Shown here piece after piece: positions 8,826 to 18,664 of a stretch of DNA of 64,000 nucleotides. The notes beneath the pieces were generated by a model. That model did no database searches. It was given only the letters and a program-made list of their open reading frames with translations, and was not told the origin of the DNA. A program made the translations under genes and the position numbers. The DNA is from Lacticaseibacillus thailandensis DSM 22698 = JCM 13996. Lineage in GTDB: Bacteria > Bacillota > Bacilli > Lactobacillales > Lactobacillaceae. The DNA lies in contig NZ_BBER01000001.1 in the NCBI RefSeq assembly GCF_001312865.1, positions 62,001-126,000 of the forward strand. Reading direction: 5' to 3'. Numbering within the stretch: the first letter of the stretch is position 1; every line of letters begins with the position of its first letter.

Positions 8826-9740
8826 ATGCAAAAAGTTCGTAAAGCAATTATTCCGGCAGCGGGTCTGGGCACACGGTTTCTGCCGGCAACCAAGGCATTA
8901 GCCAAGGAAATGCTGCCCATTGTGGACAAGCCAACCATTCAGTTTATCGTCGAAGAGGCTAAGGCTTCTGGTATTGAGGATATTCTGATTGTTGAAGGCA
9001 AGCAGAAGCGGTCCATTGAAGACCACTTCGACTCCGCTCCAGAACTGGAACAGAACTTGGCTGCTAAGCACAAGGATCGTCTGCTGGAGATGGTGAAGTC
9101 CACCACGGACATTGGGGTTAACTTGTTCTTTGTCCGTCAGCCTTACCCGAACGGCTTGGGTGACGCTGTGCGTTTGGCCAAGTCCTTTGTTGCGGATGAA
9201 CCCTTTGTCGTTATGCTCGGTGATGACCTGATGGACGACAAGGTGCCGTTGACCAAGCAGTTGATCAACGAGTACGAAACCACCCACAGTTCCATTCTGG
9301 CCGTTAAGCGGGTGCCGCACGAAGAGGTTTCTGCCTATGGTGTGATCGACCCGAGTGATGAAGTCAAGCCGGGGCTGTTCAATGTCAGCCGGTTCGTGGA
9401 GAAGCCGGCCGTTGAGGATGCACCGAGTGACTTGGCCATTATTGGTCGTTACCTACTGACACCAGAAATTTTTGGCATCCTGGACAACCTCAAGCCTGGT
9501 AAGGGTGGCGAAATTCAGCTGACTGATGCCATCGACAAGCTGAACGAGACACAGCGGGTCTTTGCCCACGAATTTACCGGTGACCGGTACGATGTGGGTA
9601 ACAAGTTTGGTTTCGTCCAGACGACCATTGAGTACGGTTTGACCCACCCCGAAGTGAAGGACAAACTGCGTCCTTACCTGGAAGCGCTGGGCAAGCGGCT
9701 GGTAGCTGAAGACCAGGGCAACAAGGGTACTAAGAAGTAA
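8826..9740 (+). CDS. galU: UTP-glucose-1-phosphate uridylyltransferase
   Basis: Makes UDP-glucose from UTP and glucose 1-phosphate for glycolipid, teichoic acid and polysaccharide synthesis. 304 residues, intact. The nucleotidyltransferase signature [22 protein letters not shown] is at residues 10-31, with the sugar-binding GDDLMDD and FVEKP motifs further on. ATG 8826 is preferred over 8802 because AAGGAGAG lies at 8813-8820. With galE and glf downstream it feeds the polysaccharide cluster. Confidence 0.96.
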   Translation: MQKVRKAIIPAAGLGTRFLPATKALAKEMLPIVDKPTIQFIVEEAKASGIEDILIVEGKQKRSIEDHFDSAPELEQNLAAKHKDRLLEMVKSTTDIGVNLFFVRQPYPNGLGDAVRLAKSFVADEPFVVMLGDDLMDDKVPLTKQLINEYETTHSSILAVKRVPHEEVSAYGVIDPSDEVKPGLFNVSRFVEKPAVEDAPSDLAIIGRYLLTPEIFGILDNLKPGKGGEIQLTDAIDKLNETQRVFAHEFTGDRYDVGNKFGFVQTTIEYGLTHPEVKDKLRPYLEALGKRLVAEDQGNKGTKK

Positions 9741-9756
9741 GTTTGATGATAAGTTA

Positions 9757-9806
9757 AAAGCCGCAACGTCCTGCACTCTTTTGGGTGAAAGGCGGTGCGG
9801 CTTTTT
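9757..9806 (+). terminator. Terminator of galU
   Basis: AAAGCCGCA pairs with TGCGGCTTT across a roughly 30-base loop and ends in T5. The following 256 bases up to 10062 hold nothing else I can support. Confidence 0.8.
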
Positions 9807-10062
9807 GTATGCCCAGGCGTTCAGAAATTGGTGGGTAACGGATATCAGCAGTGCAGGCTGTGCTTGGCTGCGTAAGAGCAATTGGTGACAGCGATACTTT
9901 TGTTGCGTACAGCGCGACGAAGAAAGGTGGCATCCTGCGGTTAGGGCTCAGCAACTGTGCTCAGCGGCCCCGATTTGGTTAGTGAAACCGTTAAATTCAC
10001 GTGTGTCCATGGTCGTGCGGCCCGCATTCTGCTAACCTTATACAGGAAACGAGGTAAGGACG

Positions 10063-10637
10063 ATGGTAGGATTTTTCAAACGGCTCTACCGCCGTTTAGT
10101 CCAATTGTTATGGGTGCTCATGGTTGTGGCGCTGGTGTATAGCCTGTGGGCTCGGGACGTGGTGCCGAAAGCCTGGCACGGATTTTGCGACCCGGTCGCG
10201 TTTGTGGTGATCTGTTTATTTACGGTCAGCGTTGGGGTCTGGATCTTCTGGCACCATTTTCGCTTCCGGGACATCACCATGCGCGGGTTGACGCCATGGA
10301 CGGCCTGGAATTCGAAAATTTTTGTGCGTACCTATTGAAGCGTAACGGCTACAGTCGCATTCAGCAAACCAAGAGCAGTGGTGACCAGGGGGTGGACGTC
10401 ATTGCTACCAAGAAGGGCATCAAGTTTGGGGTGCAGTGCAAACGGTACAACGGCTTTGTTGGTAATCACGCCGTACAGGAGGTTTGGAGCGGCAAGGAGT
10501 ACTACCAGTTGGACCAGGCAGTGGTCCTAACGAACAGCACGTTCTCTGACGCGGCCAACGACTTGGCGACCCAGCTCGGTGTGACCCTAATTGATCGTGA
10601 AGGTTTACGTAAAATGATGAAACGCCTGCCCAGCTAG
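10063..10637 (+). CDS. Membrane-anchored Mrr-like restriction endonuclease domain protein, one frameshift
   Basis: 191 residues after repair. Two hydrophobic segments lie in the first 75 residues (LLWVLMVVALVYSLW; PVAFVVICLFTVSVGVWIFW), followed by a cytosolic Mrr_cat/DUF2034-type domain beginning LEFENFCAYLLKRNGY. The PD-(D/E)xK nuclease core is visible as SSGDQGVDVIA followed by FGVQCKRY. One G is missing at 10285-10287 (three for four). No methyltransferase or specificity subunit lies nearby, so it is not a classical restriction pair. It could act on modified or foreign DNA, or serve another DNA role at the membrane. Confidence 0.8.
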
Positions 10638-10932
10638 TGTAAGACGATGGCGTGGTCGGCAAAGGCAAAGCCGAATACTGGTACGGTCTGGTCCCCTTGT
10701 TGTGCGTACACCATCCGGCGCCGCATTGCGGGGTCGTGGGTTAACATAATGAGTTCCCAGCGTTTGAGTGCGTGAGCAGGTGCAGGCGCGGTCGTTAAGA
10801 CGATGCGGTCCGGTTGGTCGGGGTCAATTGGGGCGACGCCGGTCACGCGCAGGGCTGATCGTCAGTGCGTAACCAAACGGGGCTATTTTTGTCGACGTCG
10901 GCCATGAGGGCTAATAAGTCGATGACTCGCAT
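10634..10932 (-). CDS. Hypothetical protein, about 99 residues, one frameshift
   Basis: It starts at ATG (10932-10930) with a strong CAGGAGG site and reads MRVIDLLALMADVDKNSP, then continues in another frame as VTGVAPIDPDQPDRIVL... to VLH. Joining needs one C added near 10850 (CCC for CCCC). Its end overlaps the end of the nuclease gene by four bases. I do not recognise the family. The strong binding site and the coherent repaired frame are the support. Confidence 0.55.
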
Positions 10933-11060
10933 GGTGGTTTCCTCCTGAGTAGAACCTTAAGGCTTTGCTAAGGTGCAGCCTGTAGGGTTCATTGTTTGCT
11001 AAAATGGTATGCACGTCAATATTATAAGTAAAAACGAATAAGAGTGAATGGTGGGAGACA

Positions 11061-12244
11061 ATGACAGAAGTTGTAATTGCGGGCGCGGTGCGTACGCCCA
11101 TTGGTAAAATTGGTGGGGCCCTGGCCAGCAAGAGCGCCGTTGAGTTAGGCGTGATTGCGGCCCAGGCAGCGATGCAACGGGCCGGCGTGCAACCGGAACA
11201 GGTCCAGCGGGCCATTTTCGGTAACGTGTACCAGGCCAATGGTGGTCAAAACGTGGCTCGCCAGATTGCATTAAACAGCGGGCTGCCCGAGCGGAGTACT
11301 GCCATGACCGTTAACGAAGTGTGTGGGTCGGGTCTGCAGGCAATTCATCTCGGCTTTGCGGCGATCCAGATGGGCGAGGCGGACGTTGTATTAGTTGGTG
11401 GCACCGAAAGCATGAGTAACGTCCCGTTTTACCTGCCGCAAATGCGCTGGGGTCATGTGTTGGGTGATGGCCAACTGACGGACGGGTTACTCAAAGACGG
11501 CCTGTTGGACGCCTTTTCCGGTCAGCATATGGGCATCACCGCGGAGAACGTCGCCGCTCAGTACCACGTCAGTCGTGAGCAACAGGACGAGTTCGCCCTC
11601 AAATCACATCAAAAGGCGGTGGCCGCACAAGCCGCGGGTCGCTTTGATGCTGAGATTATTCCCGTGACCGTGCACCAGAAGCAGGGTGACGTGGTGGTGG
11701 CCCAGGACCAGGCACCACGGCCTGACACCAGTCTAGCGAAGTTAGCCCACCTGCGTCCAGCATTCAAGCAGGGCGGTACCGTAACAGCGGGTAATGCTAG
11801 TGGCTTGAATGACGGGGCCTCGGCCATGTTGTTGATGAGCAAAGCGACGGCGCAACGCCTAGGTGTTGCTTATCAGGCGATTATTGATGACTTTGCCGAA
11901 GTCGGTGTGGACCCACAACTAATGGGTTACGCGCCAAAGTACGTGGTGGAACAGCTGGTGCAGCGTGCAGGTGTGGCGGTGAACGACATTGACCGCTACG
12001 AAATTAACGAAGCCTTTGCGGCCCAGAGCGTGGCTGTGGTGCGCGATTTGGGCGTGGATGCTGATCGGGTCAACGTGAATGGTGGCGCGGTGGCGCTCGG
12101 CCACCCGCTGGGCGACTCAGGAGCCGCATCGTCACAACCCTTATTTACGCGTTGCAGCAGGCTACTAAGACTACGGGTATTGCGGCGCTCTGTATTGGCG
12201 GCGGCCTCGGCCTGGGCTTGCGCCTGCACCGTGAGGTTGACTAA
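11061..12244 (+). CDS. Acetyl-CoA C-acetyltransferase (thiolase), one frameshift
   Basis: Condenses two acetyl-CoA to acetoacetyl-CoA, the entry to the mevalonate pathway. 394 residues after repair. The nucleophile Cys lies in [12 protein letters not shown] (near residue 88). NEAFAAQ and [11 protein letters not shown] carry the conserved His, and the C-terminal ALCIGGGLG carries the second Cys. One base is missing near 12119-12123 (GGAGCC for GGAAGCC or similar). The family motif GHPxGASG reads GHPLGDSG here, an Ala-to-Asp change close to the active site. The stop overlaps the reductase start (TAATG). Confidence 0.92.
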
Positions 12245-13493
12245 TGCGGAAGTTCTATCAGTTGACCCGTGCAGAACGGGTCCAGGCATTGGTTGACGCG
12301 GGACTATTGAGTACCGCAGACGCACACTTATTATTGGCGGATGCGCCGTTACCCCAGGCAACGGCTGAACACCTGACTGAAAACCAGATTGGGCAGTTTC
12401 CTCTGCCCATGGGGTTAGTGCGCGGGCTACGCGTCAACGGGTTGACGCACGACGTTGCCCTCGTCGGCGAGGAGCCGAGCGTTGTGGCGGCCGCGAACAA
12501 CGGGGCCCGCATGGCCCGGGCTGGTGGTGGTGTGACGGTGCAGGTACCACCGCACCGCGTGGCGGCTGAGGTGGTCTTTGCGGATCTGGCCGAGCCTGAA
12601 GCGGCGGTGCGGCTCATTGAGGCGCAGGTCGCAGATATCAAGGCTGCAGCGGCTGCGGCCCATCCGTCCATTGTCCGGCGGGGTGGTGGCTTGCAGGCTG
12701 TGCACGTACAGCAGCGCCAACAGTTCGTCAAGGTAACGTTGGTAGTCGATCCTCAGCAAGCCATGGGCGCTAACATTGTTAATACGATTGCAGAGCGGGT
12801 CGGTAGGTTACTCGGCAGTTGGTTACACCAGCCCCCGCTGATCAGTATTTTGAGCAACTACAGCGATGATGCTGTGATTGCCACGGTGGCCATTCCGGTC
12901 AACGCGGTGGCGACGCGGCACGCTGACGGCGCTACGGTCGCGCGGCTGATTGCCCGCACCAGCGACTTTGCCATGATCGATATCGACCGGGCGACCACCA
13001 ATAATAAGGGTGTTATGAACGGTATTGCGGCGGCGACCATTGCGCTGGGTAACGATTATCGCGCGGTTGAAGCCGGTGCGCACGCCTACGCCGCACGTTC
13101 AGGCCGCTACCTGCCGTTGACGCAGTGGCGGGTTGCAGATGATACGCTGCACGGCAAAATCGCGGTGCCGTTACAGTTAGGCGTGGTTGGCGGTGCCGTC
13201 GGCGCGTTACACCGGGCCGGTTTGGCTCAGCGCTTGGCGGGAATCAAGACGGTCGCCGACGCCCAGGCATTGCTTGCTGCTTTAGGGTTGGTACAAAATC
13301 TCGCTGCCGTTCGTGCACTGGTGGGTCCGGGTATTCAGGCTGGCCACATGCACTTGCAGGCTGGTGCCTGGCCGTAGCGGCGGGCGCCACCGGGGACGAG
13401 GTAGCGCGCTTGACGCAGCAATTACAGGCGGGTGACAAGACGCTGGCGCGGGCCCAACACTTGTTGGCGCTGATGCGACAGGAGCGGCACTAA
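12244..13493 (+). CDS. mvaA: Hydroxymethylglutaryl-CoA reductase, class II, one frameshift
   Basis: Reduces HMG-CoA to mevalonate. 416 residues after repair. Motifs of the family: [12 protein letters not shown] near residue 41, [13 protein letters not shown] for CoA/substrate binding, [11 protein letters not shown], and the C-terminal GHMHLQAG. Start ATG 12244 overlaps the thiolase stop by one base, indicating coupled translation. One C is missing at 13367-13368 (GGTGCCTGG for GGTGCCCTGG), which would otherwise truncate the last 38 residues. Cofactor preference cannot be read by eye. Confidence 0.93.
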
Positions 13494-13531
13494 AGTAGGG
13501 TAGTAAGAAGCAAAGAAGAGGAGTGCATACC

Positions 13532-14700
13532 ATGAAGATTGGAATTGACCGTTTGGGCTTGTACAGCCCGCACTACTACGTTGACCTCAAGGAACTGGCG
13601 GAAGCCGCGGGGTGGACCCGAACAAGTTCATCATCGGGATTGGTCAAAGCGAACAGGCCGTGGCGCCTAGCAGTGAAGATGTGGTGACGATGGGTGCTAA
13701 TGCGGCGAGCGAGTTCATTGACGATGTCGATATCAGCAAAATCGGTTTGGTGGTGTTGGGGACTGAGACCGGTATTGATGCCAGCAAGTCTGGAGCCGTG
13801 ATTATTCAGCGGCTCTTGGGTCTGCCAGCTTGGCTGCGGACCTACGAAATTAAGCAGGCGTGCTACGGGGGCACGGCTGGATTGATGATGGCACGTGACT
13901 ACGTGGCGGCACACCCTGATAGGACCGCTTTGGTCATTGCTGCTGACATTGCGCGCTACGGGCTCAATAGTGGTGGTGAAGTGACCCAGGGTGCGGGCGC
14001 TGTGGCCATGCTGATCAGCACGGACCCGGCCATCATGACCATCAACGATGACTCCGTGGTGATGAGTCGTGACATCATGGACTTCTGGCGGCCAGTGTAC
14101 ACCGACTTGGCGTTGGCCAAAGGCAAGTATTCAACCGAACAGTATATCCAGTTCTTTGCGGATGTTTGGGCACGGTACCGTGAGCAGACTGGGGCCACAC
14201 TTGACGACTTTAAGGCCGTCAACTTCCACCTACCGTACACCAAGATGGGACTCAAGGCATTGCGGACGGCGCTACCCGAGGTCAGTGCAGCGAAACAGCA
14301 GGCACTGTTGGCTGCTTACCAGCAGTCGACCATTTACAGCCGGCGTATCGGCAATATCTACACTGGCTCCCTGTACTTAGGCTTATTGAGCTTGCTGGAA
14401 AATGACGCGGACGTACAGGCGGGCGACCGGTTGGGGATGTTCTCGTATGGCTCTGGCGCCGTGGGTGAATTCTTCAGTGGCGTGTTGCAGGAAGGCTTTG
14501 AGCGGTTCCTACAGGCTAATACCCACCGTCAGTACCTGGATGACCGCCAGCGGTTATCGGTCGCCGAGTACGAGCAGGTGTTTAACAACAAGGTGCCGTA
14601 CGCCGCTGATGATTATCAAAGTGACCCGCGGTACTTCAGCGGGCGCTTCATCCTGACCGGAGTGCAGGCACAAGAACGGCAGTACCAAGAAAACAAATAA
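13532..14700 (+). CDS. mvaS: Hydroxymethylglutaryl-CoA synthase, one frameshift
   Basis: Condenses acetyl-CoA and acetoacetyl-CoA to HMG-CoA. 389 residues after repair, as usual. It begins MKIGIDRLGLYSPHYYVDL; the catalytic Cys is in EIKQACYGGTAGL near residue 113. One C is missing at 13605-13606, between LKELAEA and RGVDPNKF. It follows the reductase by 38 bases with AAGAGGAG ahead. The operon thus holds the first three steps, while the kinase lies apart at 7444. Confidence 0.94.
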
Positions 14701-14708
14701 TTCAGTTA

Positions 14709-14745
14709 ATGGGGCGCAACATTTGAATTTGATGTTGCGCCCCAT
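14709..14745 (+). terminator. Hairpin after mvaS, poor T tail
   Basis: A 14-bp perfect stem (ATGGGGCGCAACAT/ATGTTGCGCCCCAT) with a 9-base loop, followed by TGTCGTT rather than a T run. It probably ends or stabilises the mevalonate transcript. Confidence 0.65.
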
Positions 14746-14854
14746 TGTCGTTAATATAAACGTATCTGCTCTTTTTGTTGGTATGGGAATGGTATATACA
14801 TACAGGGTCGCGTTATCCTGGGGAGTGGAAAATTGTTGGTGGGAGGGATGCACC

Positions 14855-16076
14855 GTGGAAGAGCATCAGGCAGTTTGGCGGCGTAACCTATTCGTTTTGT
14901 GGGGCTGCACGTTTGTAGCTGGCATCGCCTTTAGTGAAGTGGGACCATTTTTATCGCTTTTTATTAGTCAATTGGGTGAATTTAGCCATCAGCAACTAAA
15001 TTTTTATAGCGGGATCATTTATGCCGTCTCATTTTTGGTCACTGCGTTTATGGCCCCAGCGTGGGGTAAACTGGCCGGCCGGCGCGGGCACCGCATCATC
15101 CTGTTCTTTACCGCTGGGGGGATGGCCGTCGTGTACATCCTCACCGGCTTTGTCCACAGTGTCTGGTTGCTATTTTTCGCCCGGGCGGGGATTGGGGCGT
15201 TTTCCGGTTACATTCCGAACGCCCAAGCCCTCGTGGCGGCGCAAGTGCCGCGTGAAAGTAGCGGTCGCATTCTCGGCACGTTGATGACGGGTTCAACCTC
15301 TGGTGTCCTGGTGGGACCAGTGCTGGGTGGTTTGCTGGCCCACATTTTTTTCTAGTCGCCAGACCTTCTTTATTACGGGTGGGCTGTTGCTGCTGGTAGC
15401 GGTACTGTCCGTTACCCTTGTACGTGAATCAGTGCATCCAGATAAAACTAGAGCGGCGGGTAACCCGGGTCGGGGTGGCTTTTTGAAGCAGTTCCAGAAC
15501 CCGCGGCTGATCATGGTGTTGCTAGTGTCAACGTTGATCGTCCAGTTAGGCAACTCGTCCATCTTTCCTATTATCAGTCTGTACGTGAAGCAATTGATGC
15601 ACGGGCACGGAGCCATCACCATTATCGCCGGCGTCATCTCGGCGTTGCCCGGGATCTCCAACATCATGGCGGCGCCGCGGTTAGGTCAGTATGGTGACCG
15701 CCACGGTTCCGGCCGGTTGCTCATTATGGGGTACCTGTTCGCGGTGCTGGTGTACCTACCGCAAGGCTTCTTCGCCAGCTTGTGGATTCTGGGCATCCTG
15801 CGTTTTCTGGTCGGCATTTCCGACGCCGCACTGTTTCCAACGATTCAGACGTTGCTGACCAAGAACTCCCCGCACGAAGCCCTTTCTGATGTGTTCGCCT
15901 GGAACCAATCCTTCCAGGCCCTCGGGAGCATGTTCGGTGCGCTCTGGGGTGGCGCGGTGGCCGGCTACTTTGGCTATAACGCCGTCTTCATTTCGACCGC
16001 GTTGCTGTTGCTGATCAACTTTGTCATGCTGTGGTTTACGGAACCGAGTTTACGCAAAGCCAAGTCAGCGGGGTGA
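14855..16076 (+). CDS. MFS multidrug-type exporter, frameshifted at a T7 run
   Basis: Membrane transporter of about 406 residues with around 12 hydrophobic segments. The MFS motif between segments 2 and 3 is WGKLAGRRGHRIIL, and a second copy in the C-half reads GQYGDRHGSGRLL, matching drug:H+ antiporters of the NorA/PmrA/LmrP kind. GTG 14855 is chosen because GGGAGGG lies 7 bases before it; an upstream ATG at 14723 falls inside a hairpin. One extra T at 15345-15351 breaks AHIFSSRQTFF. The substrate is unknown. Confidence 0.85.
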
Positions 16077-16105
16077 TTTGGTGGCAATCAGTTGAACGAA
16101 ACCAT

Positions 16106-16148
16106 AAAAAAAATCAGTGCCTGGCTGTACGAGCCGGCACTGATTTTT
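16106..16148. terminator. Bidirectional terminator, MFS gene / ndt
   Basis: AAAATCAGTGCC pairs perfectly with GGCACTGATTTT. It is T-rich after the stem on both strands, between convergent genes. Confidence 0.92.
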
Positions 16149-16163
16149 CGTTATCCTATACAG

Positions 16164-16637
16164 CTAATTACGGGCGGCGACAGCTTCCACGAGGGCGTCC
16201 ACCGACGTGACAATTTCACCGTTGAGCTTGATGAGACCCGTGGTGTAGAGGTTCATGTAGTGGAACTGGTTTTCGGCGACTTCCTGCAGGGCGTCCAACT
16301 TTTGCTGGTTGGTGGCGCCGAGGCGGCGGCTGTCCGTGTAGAGGCCAATGATGGGGATGCCCTTGGCGTAGGCCACACCAATTTCAGACGCCACGCCAGC
16401 GTCAATGGTGATGCCGTCAAGGACGGCAATCATCAGGTCGCTGGCGACTAGCTCGTCGGTATCAGCGTGCGCAATCATCTTGGAGTTGGCGTAAGCCTCC
16501 TTGTCGTTAATGCTGTCGTTTTCCTGGGGCAGGTACACGTCCACGCCCGGGACGTCAGCACGTAGGCGGGCGACAATCTTCGCGTTGAAATCAAAATCAG
16601 CCTGGCTAAACAGACCATTGGCAAAGTAAATCTTCAT
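16164..16637 (-). CDS. ndt: Nucleoside 2-deoxyribosyltransferase
   Basis: Exchanges the base of 2'-deoxyribonucleosides, a salvage enzyme characteristic of lactobacilli. 157 residues, intact. The family pattern is clear: KIYFANGLFSQADFDFN at the N-terminus, LPQENDSIND, ASDLMIAVLDGITIDAGVASEIGVAY containing the active-site Glu, and MNLYTTGLI near the end. AAGGAGG lies upstream of ATG 16637. It is convergent with the MFS exporter. Confidence 0.95.
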   Translation of the reverse strand: MKIYFANGLFSQADFDFNAKIVARLRADVPGVDVYLPQENDSINDKEAYANSKMIAHADTDELVASDLMIAVLDGITIDAGVASEIGVAYAKGIPIIGLYTDSRRLGATNQQKLDALQEVAENQFHYMNLYTTGLIKLNGEIVTSVDALVEAVAARN

Positions 16638-16695
16638 GGCAATCCTCCTTGATGGTGATGGTTCTTGCGGCCCAAGTCCCTTAAATTCTACTTTC

Positions 16696-18078
16696 TTACC
16701 GGGTTGTTCCGCGTTGTTTTAACTTAAACCCCGTAATCGCCTCACACCGGGCTGTCTGCGGGAACATATCGATGGACTGGATGTATTCCACCTCATAAGT
16801 GCGTGTGAGCTTGGTCAGGTCTCGTGCCAACGTCGACGGGTTACAGCTGATGTACACAAACTTGCGCGGTCGTGCCTTTAGAAGCGCCGGAATAAAGTTG
16901 CCTTCCAAACCGGTACGCGGTGGGTCCACAATGACGGCGTCCGGCCGGAACCCGTCCGCTAACCACTTGGGAAATAAGTCCTCCGCTTTGCCGACTTCAT
17001 AATCGACGTTGGTGATACCGTTGCGGTCGGCGTTGGTCCGGGCGTCGTCAATGGCGGCCGGAATCGTATCCATGCCGCGCACACTAGCGGCCGTTTGGGC
17101 CATGCCAAGGCCAAGTGTACCAGCCCCACAGTAGGCGTCGACCAACGTTTCGTGTGGCGCCAAGTTGAGGGCCGTTAAGGCTTCCTGGTAGAGCCGCGTG
17201 GTCTGGGCGGGGTTCAACTGCAAGAAGGCTTGTGGCGACAGGAGGAAGTCCATTCCGTTGAGCTGCTCGGTAATGTAGGGCTCACCCGCTAAAAGGGTGG
17301 TCTCTGGTCCCCACACCAGCGTGGTGCGACCGGGATTGAAGTTCTGGTTGACGCTCACGACGGCGGGTAGATCCTGGGCGATGCGCGCCAGAATCTGGTT
17401 CTTGCCGGGAAGCTTGTGCGAGTTAGTAATGAACGTGACCTGTACCTCACCGGTTGCCACGGAGGCCCGGACAGCCAGCGTTTTAACGATGCCACTGTTG
17501 TGCTCTTCATCGTAGATTGGCGTACCCAGGTCTTCCATAATTTGGCACAGTTGGTTGATAGTTGCCGACACTATGGGCATCTGGGTCGCAAAGTCGCTCA
17601 GGGGCACCAGGTCGTGGCTGCCAGGGGCGTACAGTCCGGCACGCACGTGACCGTCGATGACCCGTACCTGAAACTGGGCCTTGTTACGGTAATGGAGCGG
17701 CTGTGGCGCAGCAATCGTGGGCCGCACATCGTAGTGTTCGTACCTCCTCGGGCGGTAGCGCTCCAGGGCCTGGTGAATCACGTCGGTCTTAAACCGTAGT
17801 TGTGCGGGGTAGGCTAGCGCGCCCAGTTCGATACCACCCACGCGACCGTATAGCGGGTCAACCGGCGTGATGCGGTCGGGAGACTGTTTGCGGATGCGGT
17901 GAACCCGGGCGTCGATGTAACGGTCGTGATCCTGGGTAACTTCCGCCACAACCACTTCGCCTGGTAGCGCCCCGGGCACAAAGGTGATTTTACGTTTGTA
18001 GTAACCAATTCCGGCACCGTTGATGTCGAGGCGCTTAATCGTGAGGGGAAAGCGCGTCCCCGCAGGTATTTGTTCCAT
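16696..18078 (-). CDS. rlmCD: 23S rRNA/tRNA (uracil-5-)-methyltransferase, TrmA/RumA family
   Basis: SAM-dependent methylation of a uridine in 23S rRNA; the precise target is inferred from family only. 460 residues, intact. An N-terminal TRAM domain (about 1-60) is followed by the catalytic part with LSPQAFLQLNPAQT, SAM motif VDAYCGAGTLGL, DPPRTGLE and the nucleophile in YISCNPSTLARDL. The segment that binds a 4Fe-4S cluster in E. coli RumA lacks its cysteines here (PLYGRVGGIELG). GGAGGA precedes ATG 18078. Confidence 0.9.
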   Translation of the reverse strand: MEQIPAGTRFPLTIKRLDINGAGIGYYKRKITFVPGALPGEVVVAEVTQDHDRYIDARVHRIRKQSPDRITPVDPLYGRVGGIELGALAYPAQLRFKTDVIHQALERYRPRRYEHYDVRPTIAAPQPLHYRNKAQFQVRVIDGHVRAGLYAPGSHDLVPLSDFATQMPIVSATINQLCQIMEDLGTPIYDEEHNSGIVKTLAVRASVATGEVQVTFITNSHKLPGKNQILARIAQDLPAVVSVNQNFNPGRTTLVWGPETTLLAGEPYITEQLNGMDFLLSPQAFLQLNPAQTTRLYQEALTALNLAPHETLVDAYCGAGTLGLGMAQTAASVRGMDTIPAAIDDARTNADRNGITNVDYEVGKAEDLFPKWLADGFRPDAVIVDPPRTGLEGNFIPALLKARPRKFVYISCNPSTLARDLTKLTRTYEVEYIQSIDMFPQTARCEAITGFKLKQRGTTR

Positions 18079-18227
18079 AATTTCCTCCGTTGATATTCTC
18101 CGTCATTATAGCAAATTCGGCCCGGAAAATCTGTCCGGGGGTGGGTATTTAGGCCCGTGGTTGGTATAATGAAAGCAGATTCGCGACGGACGGGGGCCCG
18201 GACGTCGGACGCAGAAGGGGAATTGTC

Positions 18228-18605
18228 ATGAAAATCACGTACACAAACCAGTCGGCACCACGGGTAATTGCCACCGTTTGGCACAACGGGACGGCCCACA
18301 CGCTACACGATAACGATAGTCTGGATCTAAACGTACAGCGAGGGGATAAGGTCGAGTATCGCGTTGGTCGGATGACCCGGCGGACCCCGATCCACTTTCA
18401 GTCAACGGACGCTAAGTTTGTCATTGAGGCAGACCGGAAGTTCCAGATGATTTTCTTTGGCATCATCTTTGCGGTGATCATGCTGGCGTATATACTACAC
18501 TGGCTGGATAATTACTTCGTTGCCTTGGCCGGGTTGATTGTCATGGTGGTGGCTTATGAAGGCATTGTGTTCTTTCGTGGCTTCCGTGCGCGGCCGGTGC
18601 ATTAG
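18228..18605 (+). CDS. Small membrane protein of unknown function
   Basis: 125 residues, intact. A polar N-terminal half of beta-like character (KITYTNQSAPRVIATVWHNG...) is followed by two hydrophobic segments (FQMIFFGIIFAVIMLAYIL; FVALAGLIVMVVAYEGIVFF) and a basic tail. AAGGGG lies 7 bases ahead of ATG. It is monocistronic and divergent from the methyltransferase gene. I do not recognise the family. Confidence 0.75.
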   Translation: MKITYTNQSAPRVIATVWHNGTAHTLHDNDSLDLNVQRGDKVEYRVGRMTRRTPIHFQSTDAKFVIEADRKFQMIFFGIIFAVIMLAYILHWLDNYFVALAGLIVMVVAYEGIVFFRGFRARPVH

Positions 18606-18617
18606 TTACAGATATTA

Positions 18618-18661
18618 AAAATGCCATCACCGGCGCGACGTGCGCGATGATGGCTTCTTTA
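18618..18661. terminator. Bidirectional terminator
   Basis: GCCATCA/TGATGGC with an inner GCGC/GCGC stem. It is A-rich to the left and T-rich to the right, lying between convergent genes. Confidence 0.75.
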
Positions 18662-18664
18662 TTC

